DNA of 64,000 nt from Membranipora membranacea (Eukaryota > Bryozoa > Gymnolaemata > Cheilostomatida > Membraniporidae): contig OU612066.1 of the NCBI GenBank assembly GCA_914767715.1, positions 21,862,283 through 21,926,282 of the forward strand, written 5' to 3'. The notes under the pieces were generated by a model. The model made no database searches and had not been told where the DNA came from. It saw nothing but the letters and a program-made list of their open reading frames with translations. Numbering within the stretch: the first letter of the stretch is position 1; each line of letters begins with the position of its first letter. The translations under genes and the position numbers were made by a program. Below, one piece after another: positions 11,563-23,093 of the stretch.

Positions 11563-14500
11563 CAGTTATTAAAAGTCAAAAATGCTCAGTTGTAGTTATC
11601 TCCTCCTTACTTTTCCAAAAGCTATCTCCTTCCTACAGTTTTTAATTCAGAATAACCAAATTTGGTCACCTGGATCGTTAGTCAATCAGCTAACTATTCA
11701 TTTATCTTTTTCTGCAAAAAACTCCAAATCTGACAAAAAATCTCCAAGTTCGTGTTTTTCTGTTTGGGCAGAACTACATTTTGACATGGTAACTCACAGA
11801 GATCTGGTTTTTTTTGGAGCATCAGTTCATCACATTATCTAAATGAGCTTTTGAGGGCATGTTTGAAATATTTTTTTAACATATTTAAAATTGCGATTTA
11901 CTTTTTCATTACGGTGTTTATTTCATCCATCAGTGCAGTGGCAATGTTGCGCAAGGCAGTGCAAAGAGCCTATATATTTGTAGTTTCTATGCCATTGTGT
12001 ACAGTTTCAAACAAATTCTAATTGCCTTTTATCAAAGGAGTGGAGCAATTTACAAATGACAATGGAGATGCTATACTGAACTTAAACAAAAGAATATTTC
12101 TGTTGGTTGATATAAGTTTTCAGTATAGATCGTGGTGACCCATCAGTCACCCATCAAATTCTATCAGAATGACTATAGACCTCAAAATAATTAATATTAT
12201 TAATATTCCGAAACATGGTTTGGATTTGGCTTTTTCAGTGGATACTGTTCAATGATATAGCATTTTCAAACTACACCCAAATGTTTGAGCTTAAATTTTA
12301 CTCGAATGTCACCCCAATATTTTTTATTATTGAAAAACACTAATGTAACTATGCTGGATGCGTATAGGATTATGATAACTGTGTGTCTGGAGGGCTCACC
12401 CTTAATAACACACATGATATTCTATGTGAAATATTCTGCTGCATTTTCAGTGAGCTGGTTTCTGTATGTTCGACCTTGGTGTATTTATCACCATTAAGGA
12501 ATTGCAGTCCTGAAATAACCATTGACAGCATTCATGTTACGGTTTACTTTGTACATTTTTTTAAAATCGTGCCCTGAGACTGCATCTATACTGCAACAAG
12601 TTATAATGTTGTTACTTTTGAGGATTCGGTTAGCCAAACAGGTGGGCTGCCTCAATAAACAACAAATCTGAGATGGCCTCCAAACAAAATTGGAAGCAAT
12701 TCTTCACGCAGTGCATTGAAACGATCCAAGTACAATTGAGACCTCTGCTGGATGAAGATATCTGTTAGAGCAATAACAGACATTGTTTTCTCAGAGTAAA
12801 TTTTCTAATCCCTCAAGAAAATCTTATTTGTAAACAACCAGTGTATTGCAGTCTCTGTGTTTCATTACAGGGAAAGAATTTGTTACTGTTGTGCCTTGTT
12901 TATCTTTTCCAAAGGATTTAAAGGCAATGTAATTTTAGAATATCAAAACCTGAGGATTACCTTTGTGTCTCAAGACTTGTTGCTTCTTATGATATTTATG
13001 TATTATAGCATTATTACATCAGATTAAAATTGAAGGTTGAATTAAATCAGATGTCTTGTCGCAAGCAACATCCTGGAGCATAGGCGGCAAAATTTGTTGC
13101 CTTAGTGGTCAGGCCGCAATATCTGCGCAAGGTTGCTCTCTGTTTGCAGGCAGGTCGGAGCACACCAAAGCCCAGTGCTAGATAATTTGTAATTCCTGCT
13201 CAGTCCAAATATATTTTCCAACCAGCATTCCAAGCCCGAAACCCCAGTTCTGATACAAAAAATTTAGCCCATATTGAGTGCCCCGTTTTTTTATACCAAT
13301 TTTATTGCATCTAAAATATCATATCATATTATGTTGAATCAATAGGCTCTAGTGGCTGGCTACTCATATATTTACATTTTTGCAATTGACCATGACACCT
13401 TGTCGACATTCAATTTTCCACACTGTCTTTACTCAACAAAAACATGGTCCATGCTTCTAAAAAGTTATACAAGGTTGCGATCACTTCACTCTTGGTTAGC
13501 TGGGTAAACCTTCTTCCGGGAGTTATTGCACAATCAAGTAGAGGGTGCCCTGGGGCTGCATCTATACTGCAACAAGTTATAATGTTGTTACTTTTGAGGA
13601 TTCGGTTAACAAATCTGAGATGGCCTCCAAACAAAATCTGAAGCAATTCTCCACGCGGTGCATTGAAACGATCCAAGTACAATTGAGACCGAAGCTGGAT
13701 GAAGATATCAGTTAGAGCAATTACAGACATTGTTTTCTCAGAGAAAATTTTCTAATCCCTCAAGAAAATCTCATTTGTAAACAACCAGTTGTATTGCAGT
13801 CTCTGTGTTTCATTACAGGGAAAGAATTTGCTACTGTTGTGCCTTGTTTATCTTTTCCAAATGATTTAAAGGCAATGTAATATTAGAATATCAAAACCTG
13901 AGAATAACCTTTGTGTCTCAAGACTGATTAAAATTGAAGGTTGATTTAAATCAGATGCCTTGTCACAAGCCACATCCCGGAGCATAGGCGGCGAAATTCG
14001 TTGCCAGGCCACAATATCTGCGCCAGGTTGCTCTCTGTTTGCAGGCAGGTAGGAGCACTACTGGGTGCCAACCAAAGCCCAGTAGACGATGGGCCGCAGA
14101 TACATTTGATATGAGGCCCTTTCGATAATTTTAAGGTCCAATGATTGCACAGACCAAGGGTACATTGTGGCAGCATCATTCAAGGATTGTAATAGTTAAT
14201 CCTATTGTAAAAACTGCCACAATACTGCCTTCCTAGCTATACCCACCGTATCAATTTAGCTAGGATAGTTAGGTGTAATTTAAGCATAAAACTTCATGTC
14301 TAATTGTGGAGTACGGCTGTACAAAGGGAAATTTTTATGGGAGAGCCTGCATATTCTAATTTTTACTGTAATCAAAAACTTTGAATTCAGTTCATTCTCC
14401 AGAACCCTATAATTGTGACAAATAGATGAAAGGAGTTTTTGGCATCAAGCTTCCCATAACTTTCCCCTTGACGCAAAGCTTGCAGGTACCTTGACCAAGT

Positions 14501-14720
14501 AGTAAAAAACTCTTTCCTTGACTATTGTTAAAAAATTTACTCTGAATCCCTTTACTCTGTGAAGCAGTCTATCCACATGCTTGAAACTAAAATGTTTTAC
14601 ACAGATAGATAGATGGGGTGATAAATCTATACTGCAAATGAGCCACCAAATTTCAACAATAGGAGAAGACAACTTCTTAGCCTAAGATTTGCCCAAATTG
14701 ACTTTAATGAACTGAGTACT
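11563..14720. repeat. 3.16-kb block present only in duplication copy 1
   Basis: Copy 2 goes from '...accactgatact' directly to 'tgatacaatgacc' (62830/62831), whereas copy 1 has 3,158 bp between these points. Both junctions share 'tact', which fits a microhomology deletion in copy 2 or an insertion in copy 1. Inside are two direct repeats, 12571-13184 and 13546-14090, about 360 bp apart. Unit 1 has an extra segment of about 50 bp near 12976-13025. A 106-codon minus frame (13410-13730) is open in the second repeat but broken in the first. No known protein is recognised. Confidence 0.8.
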
Positions 14721-14762
14721 TGATACAATGACCAATTTCGCTAGGTCATCAGGATGTCACAG

Positions 14763-15109
14763 AGTCAGCACAGTCTCTTCATCGGTAAAGTCCACTTTTT
14801 CCCATTCACGAGCGTCACTGGTGTACCAATAATTTAAAATTTTCATTTACGACTTTATCACCAAATGATGCATAATAAAGCCACACCTACATTTTCCCTG
14901 AGCCAATCATTCAGATCAATTTTGTAAACAAAGTTGTGTGGAAGAGCCAATGATTGGCTCAGGGAAAATGTAGGTCTGGCTTTTATTATGCATCATTTGG
15001 TGATAAAGTCGAAAATGAAATTTTTGAATTATTGGTACACCAGTGACGCTCGTGAATGGGAAAAAGCTTACTTTACCGATGAAGAGGCTGTGCTTACTCT
15101 GTGCTGACT
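14763..15109. repeat. Long foldback element, about 160-bp arms (copy 1)
   Basis: The left arm contains 'cccattcacgagcgtcactg' and 'gatgcataataaagcc'; the right arm carries their reverse complements. The arms meet around 'cattcagatcaattttgtaa'. The same element lies at 62872-63211. The structure is that of a non-autonomous foldback transposon, or an internally deleted DNA transposon reduced to its terminal repeats. I see no clear target duplication. Confidence 0.88.
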
Positions 15110-15800
15110 TGAATACTATTTCATCTTGGCCAAACTAGTAAGTTAGTATGGTTCTCACATATTTTGTGTAGAATATTTCTATAACTGCTGTTTTATTGTA
15201 TTAAGGAGAATTGTATTAGAGAATTAAAATGCAACCATGAATTTTCAATATGTAGACCTTCTTTCACTCTTTTCATCCCCTCTTTCATTCTGGGCTGCAG
15301 CTTCGCTGCAGATTATATGTGATGGGAATGATGCGTTTATGACTGCGTATAGAGGCATAAATGGTGCATACAAACCAACAGTGTTTTCCAATATAGAAAC
15401 TGCACAGTAACTACAGCTATTTTGCTAGAAATCTATTTTGCACTGTTTTATTCTATTTTCTTGAAATCAAATCTAGTCTCTAAACTGTATGGGAATGATG
15501 CGTTTATGACTGCGCAGCTGTTGAATTTGTATACATTACTTGTATTTATCTCCCCTGTTAAGCTGCTAACGTTTGGTAAGCCCTTATGACAACCCAACTG
15601 TGCAATAAAGTTATTTATATAAACCATTATTCAATAACTTTGAAACATTAATACATGTCAGTATTTTGAAATAGGTTAATATACAGCCAGGGTTTTAATT
15701 ACCTGCATTAAGCACCACTTACCCAGACGTCACAACTGTATCTAAACTATGTTGGAAAGATTTATACCTTCGAGACTGAACTTCGTCTGCCTGATGTGGC
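15110..15800. other. Non-coding duplicated DNA
   Basis: It is shared with 63212-63887. It contains a diverged internal repetition: 'tgcactgttttattctattt', 'aaatctagtctctaaactg' and 'gaggcataaa.ggtgcatac' also occur at 11180-11410, so part of the flank has itself been duplicated. Confidence 0.6.
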
Positions 15801-15801
15801 A

Positions 15802-15836
15802 ATCGCTTCTCGGCCTTTTGGCTAAGATCAAAAGTG
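15802..15836 (+). ncRNA. U2 snRNA 5'-end fragment (retroposed or SINE head), copy 1
   Basis: The segment 'atcgcttctcggccttttgg' plus 'ctaagatcaa' equals the first 30 nt of metazoan U2 snRNA, including the strongly conserved 5' stem-loop; similarity ends after 'agtgt'. The Sm site and 3' stem-loops are missing, so this is not a working U2 gene. A mutated copy is at 63888-63921. It sits inside a longer repeat ending 'ccaccatggcctcgcccggg', so it may be the head of an snRNA-derived SINE, or a chimera made by LINE template switching. Confidence 0.85.
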
Positions 15837-15924
15837 TCACTGCCAATGGCCGATTAGTGCCAGTTCAGTTTTGGCAGCTCGCTGCACACCCACGATTAGG
15901 AGGTCCACCATGGCCTCGCCCGGG

Positions 15925-16015
15925 TGCGTTCTATGTTCCGCTTCGCCGATGTTCCGCTGGTCTATGGTCCGCTTGAAATGGGTCTATAGTCCGCTGTTTT
16001 TTAGACCACTGTATC
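15925..16015 (+). repeat. Short degenerate minisatellite, unit like GGTCTATGTTCCGC
   Basis: Four to five imperfect copies of 'ggtctatgttccgc' follow 'ggcctcgcccgggtgc'. The same arrangement, inverted, occurs at 33826-33895 ('cggaacatagacc' repeated, then 'gcacccggcctcgcc'). The two loci are therefore members of one repeat family with a short-period tail. Confidence 0.75.
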
Positions 16016-16332
16016 GATCCTTATTCATCCATACAAACTGCTCCATGTTAGTTTAGCCCATTATCAAGGACTAAAATAAATCAATAGGACCAGACCTTCT
16101 TGCCCATTATAGACCACTAAACCAAGGAGTGACTGAACTCCACAGCTGAATCTATAGATTGTGAAGATATTCCCCACTGAGTCACCAGTCCATATACTGA
16201 CTTTAACTCTTACATTATCTAATGATGGACTATTTAAGTGCATTGGAACAATGAGTAAGTGATTTGAATCAATTTAAACCTGTTTGAATGTGCACTTATT
16301 GCATAGGACATCATTGCTGATGACATGCAAAC

Positions 16333-16464
16333 CACAGGCCTTCTGTAGTTGGTGCAAGTCCAGTGGTCGAGTGCCCCAGTGGCCGAGGCCTTTTCTTGAG
16401 AGAAAAGGCCTCGACCACTGGGGCACTCTACCACTGGACTTGCACCAACTATAGAAGGCCTGTG
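16333..16464. repeat. Near-perfect hairpin, 64-bp arms, 4-nt loop
   Basis: Arms 16333-16396 and 16401-16464 are reverse complements with very few mismatches, separated by 'tgag'. Unlike the other foldbacks it is not in duplication copy 2, because that copy leaves the window first. It is likely a foldback or MITE, or the product of a palindromic repair event. Confidence 0.9.
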
Positions 16465-16743
16465 ATGCAATTCCTAACTTATGGAACTATATGACTGTCC
16501 TGCTTTCATAGCTTCTGTATTTTCTGGAAACCATTTTGGCGCTTGCTTAATTTGTTGTTTTTGCATTGTCATTGCTGCCAGTCAGATTCCAAAATTCCTC
16601 GATTAAGGCAACAAATTAAGCACATGTTAATGACCCGGAAATGTTAAACCGATTTTGAGCAGAAGTTTCTAAGGTCACAGCTGGAGAGCTGGCGCTTGAG
16701 ACGAAGAAGACGCAGGTAAATACGCAGGTAAATAAGCAAGCGC

Positions 16744-17720
16744 CAACATGGTTTCAGAAGCTATGAGAGCCAGTTGACAGAACAGATTTGCGACATTTCA
16801 CAACAGTTTGACAAAGGAGAGGAAGCGGATGCCGGTTTCCTAGACTTCAGTAAAGCTTTCGACCAAGTTGACCACAATAACTTCTTCAGAAACTCGCTTA
16901 TATCGGAGTTACCCCTCAAGCTACTTTCTAGGTACAGAGTCTACTAGAAGGTCAATCCTAAGTATTTACAGTTGATGGCCATAGTTCTAGCCCACGCCAA
17001 GGTCATCCCAGGGTTCAGTAATTGGCCCAATCCTGTTCCTGGTCTACATAAACGACCTAGCTGACTCAGTCATATCCAAAACCCGCATGTTCGCAGATGA
17101 TACGTCATCTGTTCGACCGGTGAAAACTTTTTCCAGCTCCAAAAAAATCTAGATGCCCTCCAAGTATGGGAGAGTAGTTGGAAGATGGAGTTCAATCCTC
17201 TCAAATGCGAACATGTTAAATTTACCCAAAAAAGAACTAAAGGAGCCAACAACAACCACATACATAATGAAACAGATATCCCTAAGACAAAGGGTGTAAA
17301 ATACCTAGGATTAAGGCTGGAGAGCTCTCTTAGATGGAACGAAAACTTCAACTATATTACCAATAAAGCAGCCAGCATAAGGTGAGGGTTCATAAGAAGA
17401 GCACACAATACCATACTTTCTAAAACATCTCAGAGCAAAAGCTTACCCCATACTCGTCAGGCCCATTCTAGAATACACATCATCAGTATGGGATGGTAGC
17501 CTGACGCAAGCACAAGCAACAAAGCTCGAAGCTGTGTAACGCAAGGCCGTGCGCATGTGTTTACAATGTTCCGCGGTCAGACCACACAACTAGCTCCTCG
17601 CAGCTGATTGAACAACTTAAATGGAAAAACCTAAGTACCAAAATGGCGAAGAATTGTACTCTTCCGAGCCATCCACTTTGGTAAAGTAGAGACTGACATG
17701 GGAGATTACATCAACTTCAC
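16744..17720 (+). pseudogene. CR1/Jockey-like LINE reverse transcriptase, decayed
   Basis: Recognisable reverse-transcriptase motifs appear in order with frame breaks between them: 'ADAGFLDFSKAFDQVDHNNF' (block A with catalytic D), then after a stop 'GPILFLVYINDLADS' and 'FADDT' (block C, YxDD equivalent), then 'MEFNPLKCEHVKF' and 'VKYLGLRLESSLRW', then 'VRPILEYTSSVWDGSLTQ'. This is the standard order of CR1/Jockey-type non-LTR elements. Premature stops and frameshifts show it is dead. An inverted partial copy of its 5' part lies at about 16508-16545. Confidence 0.88.
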
Positions 17721-17849
17721 CCACATCCTGGCAGTTCTAGAAGGCACAACCCACAGTATTTGGGCACGTATTTGACAAAGGTGGATTGGTATGTAGCAGA
17801 GGAGGATGGATTGTAGTCACTCATCATCGGGGCGACAACCCCATCTTAA

Positions 17850-18370
17850 TAGGGCTGTAACAGCAAATATTAATGCTCTAAGCCCATTTGGTGGGGTTTG
17901 TTACACCAAAAATTTCTGCTCCAAGCCCATACAAATGGGTTTGTTACAGAAAGTATTACTGCTACAAGCTGTTGTACTAAAAATGTTTTCTGTAAATGGC
18001 CATCCGCCACACATCTCTGGCCTATCCTCAGCCTATGCAGATGAGTTTGTTACTGCTCCAAGCCTATATGGATGAGTAATTGGCAACCATCAGTTGCCAT
18101 ATGGCCATTCGGATGGGTTTGTTACAGTCACACTTCGAGATTGATACAAGGTGAAATGGATGGCCAGTTAGCATTGCCGCATGGGTATTCGTCATAAGCG
18201 GATGGCCCTTTTATGGAGATATGTTGCTGATGGCCATTTACCGGACACATTTGGCTCATCTGGAAGAATGGTTACAGCAAATATTACTGCTCAAACAAAA
18301 CCCACCCGGATGGAGTTAATTTAGCAAACATTGCTATTCCAAGCCTGTCTGGATGGGTTTGTTGCAGTTA
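17850..18370. repeat. Degenerate tandem repeat, unit about 50-60 bp
   Basis: Variants of 'ccaagcccatatggatgggt' followed by 'ttgttacagcaaatattact' recur five or more times, with growing divergence. Related inverted pieces such as 'acccatccggatgg' occur near 18540. This is probably an old satellite-like or element-internal repeat; no coding function is seen. Confidence 0.55.
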
Positions 18371-18859
18371 TAATGCGAAAAATGTGGCCGGTCCACCACA
18401 AATCTTTACATTAAAGGTCCATCCACTCATGACAAATATCCATTTCACATTATATCAATTTCAAAGCTCACAGTCACAAACCAATCCTGTTGCAAATTTT
18501 GCAACCAGATGGCTTCATGGCAGATGTCAATTGTAAAACAGACCCATCCGGATGGCTATTTGGCAACCGTTGGACACCAAATAGGCGTCCTGATAGGCTT
18601 CTTTCACAGCAAACTCCACCGTAACAAAACCCATCTCTGTCTAAAGTGCATTTGCTCTGTTACAAGCCAATCCTGTCCCATGAATTTTATGTCCGGTAGC
18701 GTTAAAAGCAACTGGAAGCCTATTTGTCCGTTGGGCAACCGACGGCTGCCAAATAGTAGGTTCTCATCGCAGAATAGCTATCAAAGTCTGAGAAGACAAA
18801 TTTAGCATATTGTTTATACCTGGTTCTGGAAGTAGTTCATTGTGTTATGCGATTTTATC

Positions 18860-19274
18860 TCTGTTCGAACTCCACTGTTTTTGATGGCTACTGCACATTT
18901 GCCTCTAAGCGATCAACTTGCACTTCCAGTATGCCCGTTCATGTCTCTGGCCAAGATAAGCTCCTCTGCAGCACTGCAACAAACTGTCCAAAATCTGTCT
19001 TTGGCCTCCTCGTCACAGTCTTGCTGTTCGCGTAGGCAGAAACGATGTTATAGGTCTGCCTTTTGGTCACCAAGTTCAAATTGATAATCCCCTCAGATTA
19101 CCTGGTTACATGACTCATCCCACACCATTCCTTGGTCTTATCCCGCCACTGTTGTACAGCTTGATGCCATCGTCAATGTATCTTGCCTTTCCTCCAGGCC
19201 TTTCTCCTCCCATCTGGTCTCCTGTAGGCATATGTTACGCCTCACCATCGTATCAGCTATCTCTCTACTCTTAT
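18860..19274 (-). pseudogene. LINE endonuclease domain, main part (split by the ISL2EU element)
   Basis: On the minus strand, pieces of an exonuclease-endonuclease-phosphatase domain of a non-LTR retrotransposon can be read: 'NICLQETRWEEK', 'DDGIKLYNSGGIRPRNGVG', 'YNIVSAYA', 'CDEEAKDRFW' and 'RDMNGHTG'. These match the usual QETRW, NGVG, SAYAPQ and GDLNGHxG blocks. Frameshifts separate them. The upstream part of the same domain continues on the far side of the transposon (26591 onward). Confidence 0.8.
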
Positions 19275-19588
19275 AGACAGTTTTCTGAGCTCCAATTTGA
19301 GGCTGATTTTGGAGTTGCCCGCTCTCTGTTTTGGTACTTTTAACACACGCAGCATAGGAAAAAGGTGTTAAAATGGGGCTTATCTCGAAAACCGCTCATC
19401 AGAAGAAAAAAATTCCTTTTGATTCAGCACCGGCACCCTTGAAAACTAGTAGGTAGCGGGTTGGGAAAATTTTTTGGGTATCATAGGTATGATTATTATC
19501 GATTTTTATTTTGAGAGCTTGCCACTGAGCTGATAGAACATATGGCAGGTCTGGAGACACTGGTCCTTACTCCTAGTATTTCCGTACT
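19275..19588 (+). repeat. Left terminal inverted repeat of the ISL2EU element
   Basis: 314 bp, reverse-complementary to 26275-26588 with only a handful of mismatches (for example 'ggcacccttg' against 'gggccggtgc' orientation variants). Identity stops abruptly after 'agtatttc.gtact'. Confidence 0.93.
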
Positions 19589-19784
19589 ATGATCAAAGAT
19601 TATAAATACTATGATAAGGTTTAAACTTATGCTGGTCAATTATAATGCACTGTAAACAAAAGGACCCGGAAAAATAGTTAACATTCCATGAGGTGTATCA
19701 ATAATTTATCTCGATATCATAATATGAAGTTATCGTTGAGATACCTGTAAGAAATATACGCAGCGGTTACAAGACATCACTAAT

Positions 19785-22298
19785 ATGCCTAGAGTTGCAT
19801 GTACTGTATTCGGATGCATGAATAATGGGCAGTATCTCACAGAGGTCTGACAATCTAAATGTCACATACATGATGCTATAAAACGTAAGTTAATATATTT
19901 TTTTTAATCCATCTTCCTAAGTAAGTTGAACTGTGATATTAAGGTTAGGATACCAACACTGACCGATTTGGACATGTTATATATTGTTGGAAAGCTAAGC
20001 GAACACAGATTCTGAAAATACTGGTTTCAGCATGACGTCATGGCGTTGGTTGTTGTGTCTAACTGTTGACAGCTGCTTAATATACACTATTTACTTGCAT
20101 GTTTATCTGTGAGGTATCCTTCACATTTGATCAGGCGCTCGACATAGTTTACCCTCAAACTCTTGTTCAAAATATATTCTGCAAAACAACTAGCAAAATT
20201 TTCTTAGTGGCGATGATAGGAATAGAATGATATCATTAATTGCAAGTAAAACAGTCAATGCTGGTATCATAACCTTAATGATTACGCAGTATATTAAAAG
20301 AGCTCTAATATTTTGGCTCTTCTAGGATTTTCCATGTGAGTTGAATTTTAGCCTAAATTATCGGGAGATAAATATGAGGACACAATAAAATGGCCTAATT
20401 ATCAAATACAGATCAATGGTTTAATTAAAATAATGATAGTGATAGATAGCAAGCAGGCAGACAAACAAACAACTCTGTTTTAATGAGAAATTGCTAACAT
20501 TTGTTTTAGGCGACTGTCCATGTCCTCCACCATACACACATATCCAGTTCCCTAAGGATCAACTAACTCTACGAGAATGGTGTGTCCTCATCAATCGAAA
20601 GAGGAAAGATGGAATGCTCTGGTTTCCTGCTAAAAGTGATAGGATATGCTCTGCGCATTTTGTTGATGGCCAGCCTACTCAAGAGAACCCGAAACCATCA
20701 CTTCTTATGGGTCATGAACCGGCTAAGCAGAAACTCGCACATCGTAAAATACCTAGTGATCGCCTGGTTAAAATAATAGCGCCTAAAGCAGAGGCTGCTG
20801 TAGTAGCAAAAAAAACACCTGAAACCACAGCAGGAACAGCTAAGCCGAAATCAGACAGTCATGTGGAAATTAAACAAGAGATTCAGCCAGACAATGAAAT
20901 AGAAATAGAGGAGATCGCTAGGCCAAACCATAATGTGCTTAATAAAATTAGGCAAAAGCACAAAAAAGGCAACACAGCTACCAATCATTATCTACAGCTG
21001 AAGGCCAAAATAAAACAGCTCCAACACTTTCTTAACCCAAAACATAAGCAGCTTCTTGACTCGGATAGATCTGTACATTTCTACACCTCACTCCCCAACA
21101 CTGCATCATTCGATTCGCTCTGTAAATACATTAAACAACAGAAACCTACCATCCAAGAGCCACGCAATTATCAACAGAAGCCCCTGACGGAATATTGGGG
21201 AGTACGGAGGTTCCACAACCAAGTTAAGCTTCCAAATCATACTTTATGTGCCGAAGATAAAATTCTCCTAATTCTCATGAAACTGAGATTAGATCTATTA
21301 CACCAAGACCTCGCCGATAGGTAAGTAGGTAGGTACGTTTTTGTGACATTTTGTTTCACATCTAATTTTAGACTGGTTTAGGAAGTGAGCGTTGAACGGA
21401 ATTATTTATTGCTATTTGTCATCTTAATGAAACAGCCTTTACAACTCTCCCCGACCCAAACCACAGCCCTATCAGTATGTCAAACAAAATGAGCGATAAG
21501 TTCAGTGCAAAATAGCTCAAAAGATGCAACCATTACATCTGTTATCTGTATCATTTTCTATTTGACACAATCAATCAATATCCTGTCACTTTGTCCCAGC
21601 AGCAGATAAAACAAACATCGCCTATCATTTCCTTGTAAATAACATTAATAAGCATTGAAATTGCTCTCTGATTTTGTAGATTTGGCATAACTGTGAAGAA
21701 AGTTTCTGAGATATTTTCTCTGACAGTGAAACAGAATATGAGTATGCCTGGTATTAGATGTATCATTGATTGCTCCGAAATCTTTATTCAAAGGCCAAAT
21801 GACCTTCAGTTTCAATCGGCCACTTGGAGCGATTATAAGCATCACAACACAGTCAAATTCTTGATAGGGATAACACCTCAAGGCAGCATCTGCTTCCTAT
21901 CTAAGCTGTGGGGGGGTCGAGCAACAGACAGGTGCCTAGTTGTAAAAAGTGGGTTTTTGGACTATATAGACAAAGGGGATGTCATTATGGCTGATAGGGG
22001 TTTTCAGCTACATGAGGAGTTTTTAATGAGGGAGGCCTCATTGATAGTACCACCAGGAAAACGCGGGAGTAACCAGATGACAAGAGACAAAGTATTGAGA
22101 ACTAAGAAAGTTGCAAATAGTCGCATACATGTAGAGAGAGTGATTCGACGGCTAAAATGTTTTCGCTTTCTATCACGAAGTGTTTGTATCAGTAATCTGC
22201 CACATCTTGATAACATCCTCATAATATGCTCTGCTATTGTAAACCTCCAAGGACCCATTGTCAAGTCTTGGGTGGAAACTGCATCCGACGATGAGTAA
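19785..22298 (+). CDS. ISL2EU transposase: THAP, HTH, DDE (3 exons, one in-frame stop)
   Basis: Exons 19785-19884, 20510-21320 and 21680-22298 join in agreeing phases (510 codons). Exon 1 begins 'MPRVACTVFGC', the start of a THAP C2CH zinc finger, completed in exon 2 by 'FPKDQLTLREWC' and 'RICSAHF'. Then come a charged linker with likely coiled coil; 'LCAEDKILLILMKLRLDLL', matching the helix-turn-helix of DDE_4 transposases; and the catalytic core: D in 'IIDCSEIFI', 'WSDYKHHNTVKFLIGITPQG', D in 'MADRGF', E in 'IHVERVI'. It would bind the terminal repeats and cut DNA. Damage: TGA at 19848-19850 inside the THAP finger, and about 35-40 residues usually found between the HTH and the first catalytic D appear missing ('TVKQNMSMPG' joins them directly). 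The element is therefore probably dead, although the DDE triad remains. Confidence 0.85.
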
Positions 22299-23093
22299 AG
22301 ACAGATTTTACATTCATCTGAGGCATGATATGATATGGATAGCGATCCATAGATAGTGACAGTATCTTTTATATAATAGTATAATGCTGATTAAACCCAA
22401 CATAAACATTTGTTACAAATGCATACATCACACCGACCGACCGGCCCACGATAGAACTGTAATGACAATAAATAGATATCTCGGCCCTTAGTATAATAGA
22501 TTTACTATACACAGATCCTGCTGTTTTGATGACAATGTGGCTTCTCTCCTGGTTGAGATGAGAATATTTAACCTAGTTTATATTCAACAGCTGTAAAACC
22601 TAGACCTGATAATTTAATAAAAAGACTAACACACTTAATGTTTTGCTTATTAACCCAGAGATATAACAGTGTCCCATACAAACATAAGCTAACCAAGAAA
22701 ATTCATTTTTATCTCAACCATTCTGTTTCAATTTTCATGAAACAATCCAGCCCATTTTTCTTTTTCTTGAAAAAATTATTTATATGGGACATGTGTTTTC
22801 TGCCAGTTTAGAGAACAGCATATTATGGTTTATTTATGCTATATCATAGTCTTATTCTAGGGACATCAGCAAATATTATAATACAGACATGTAACAGTAT
22901 TTGATGGCCATGCAGAATTAATTATCTCTATTTTCTAGAACAAATATAACAATAAACTGTTATTCCAAATGGTCTCCTTGTGGATTAATATTAACTAAGA
23001 ATCATCTCACACCCCATTCACAGAAATTGGCTTAAATATACAAAACAAATTTGACACTTATCTACCTGTATGAAACAGTACATAGTTCTATTC
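22299..23093. other. Convergent 3' region between the two transposon genes
   Basis: AT-rich spacer between the stop codons of the transposase (plus) and the YqaJ gene (minus). AATAAA-like signals occur on both strands (for example 'caataaatag' near 22469, and 'tttatt' runs on the reverse side). No further gene is seen. Confidence 0.55.

Larger units (their letters stand above)
2360..15960. repeat. Segmental duplication, copy 1 (pairs with 53440-64000)
   Basis: Nearly everything from 2360 to 15960 recurs in the same order and orientation at 53440-64000: tandem units, TRIM gene exons and introns, 3' flank, small exons at 9607 and 10303, two foldback elements and the U2-like segment. Introns and flanks are still readily alignable, so the event is fairly recent. 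The main differences are a 3.16-kb block (11563-14720) present only here, and a hairpin insertion present only in copy 2 (58347-58499). Confidence 0.93.

Noticed and set aside
15802-15836. A functional U2 snRNA gene
   Set aside because: Only the first 30 or so bases match. Branch-point recognition region, Sm site and 3' stem-loops are missing, and the second copy has mutated stem bases.
15880-15930. A U1 snRNA-like piece ('ggcgaggc', 'ccatggt') on the reverse strand
   Set aside because: Matches are short, in the wrong spacing and explained by chance in a GC-rich patch.
18842-19343. Plus-strand frames rich in Pro/Ser (for example 'LPGYMTHPTPFLG')
   Set aside because: The opposite strand carries clear LINE endonuclease blocks in order, so the plus-strand frames are shadows.
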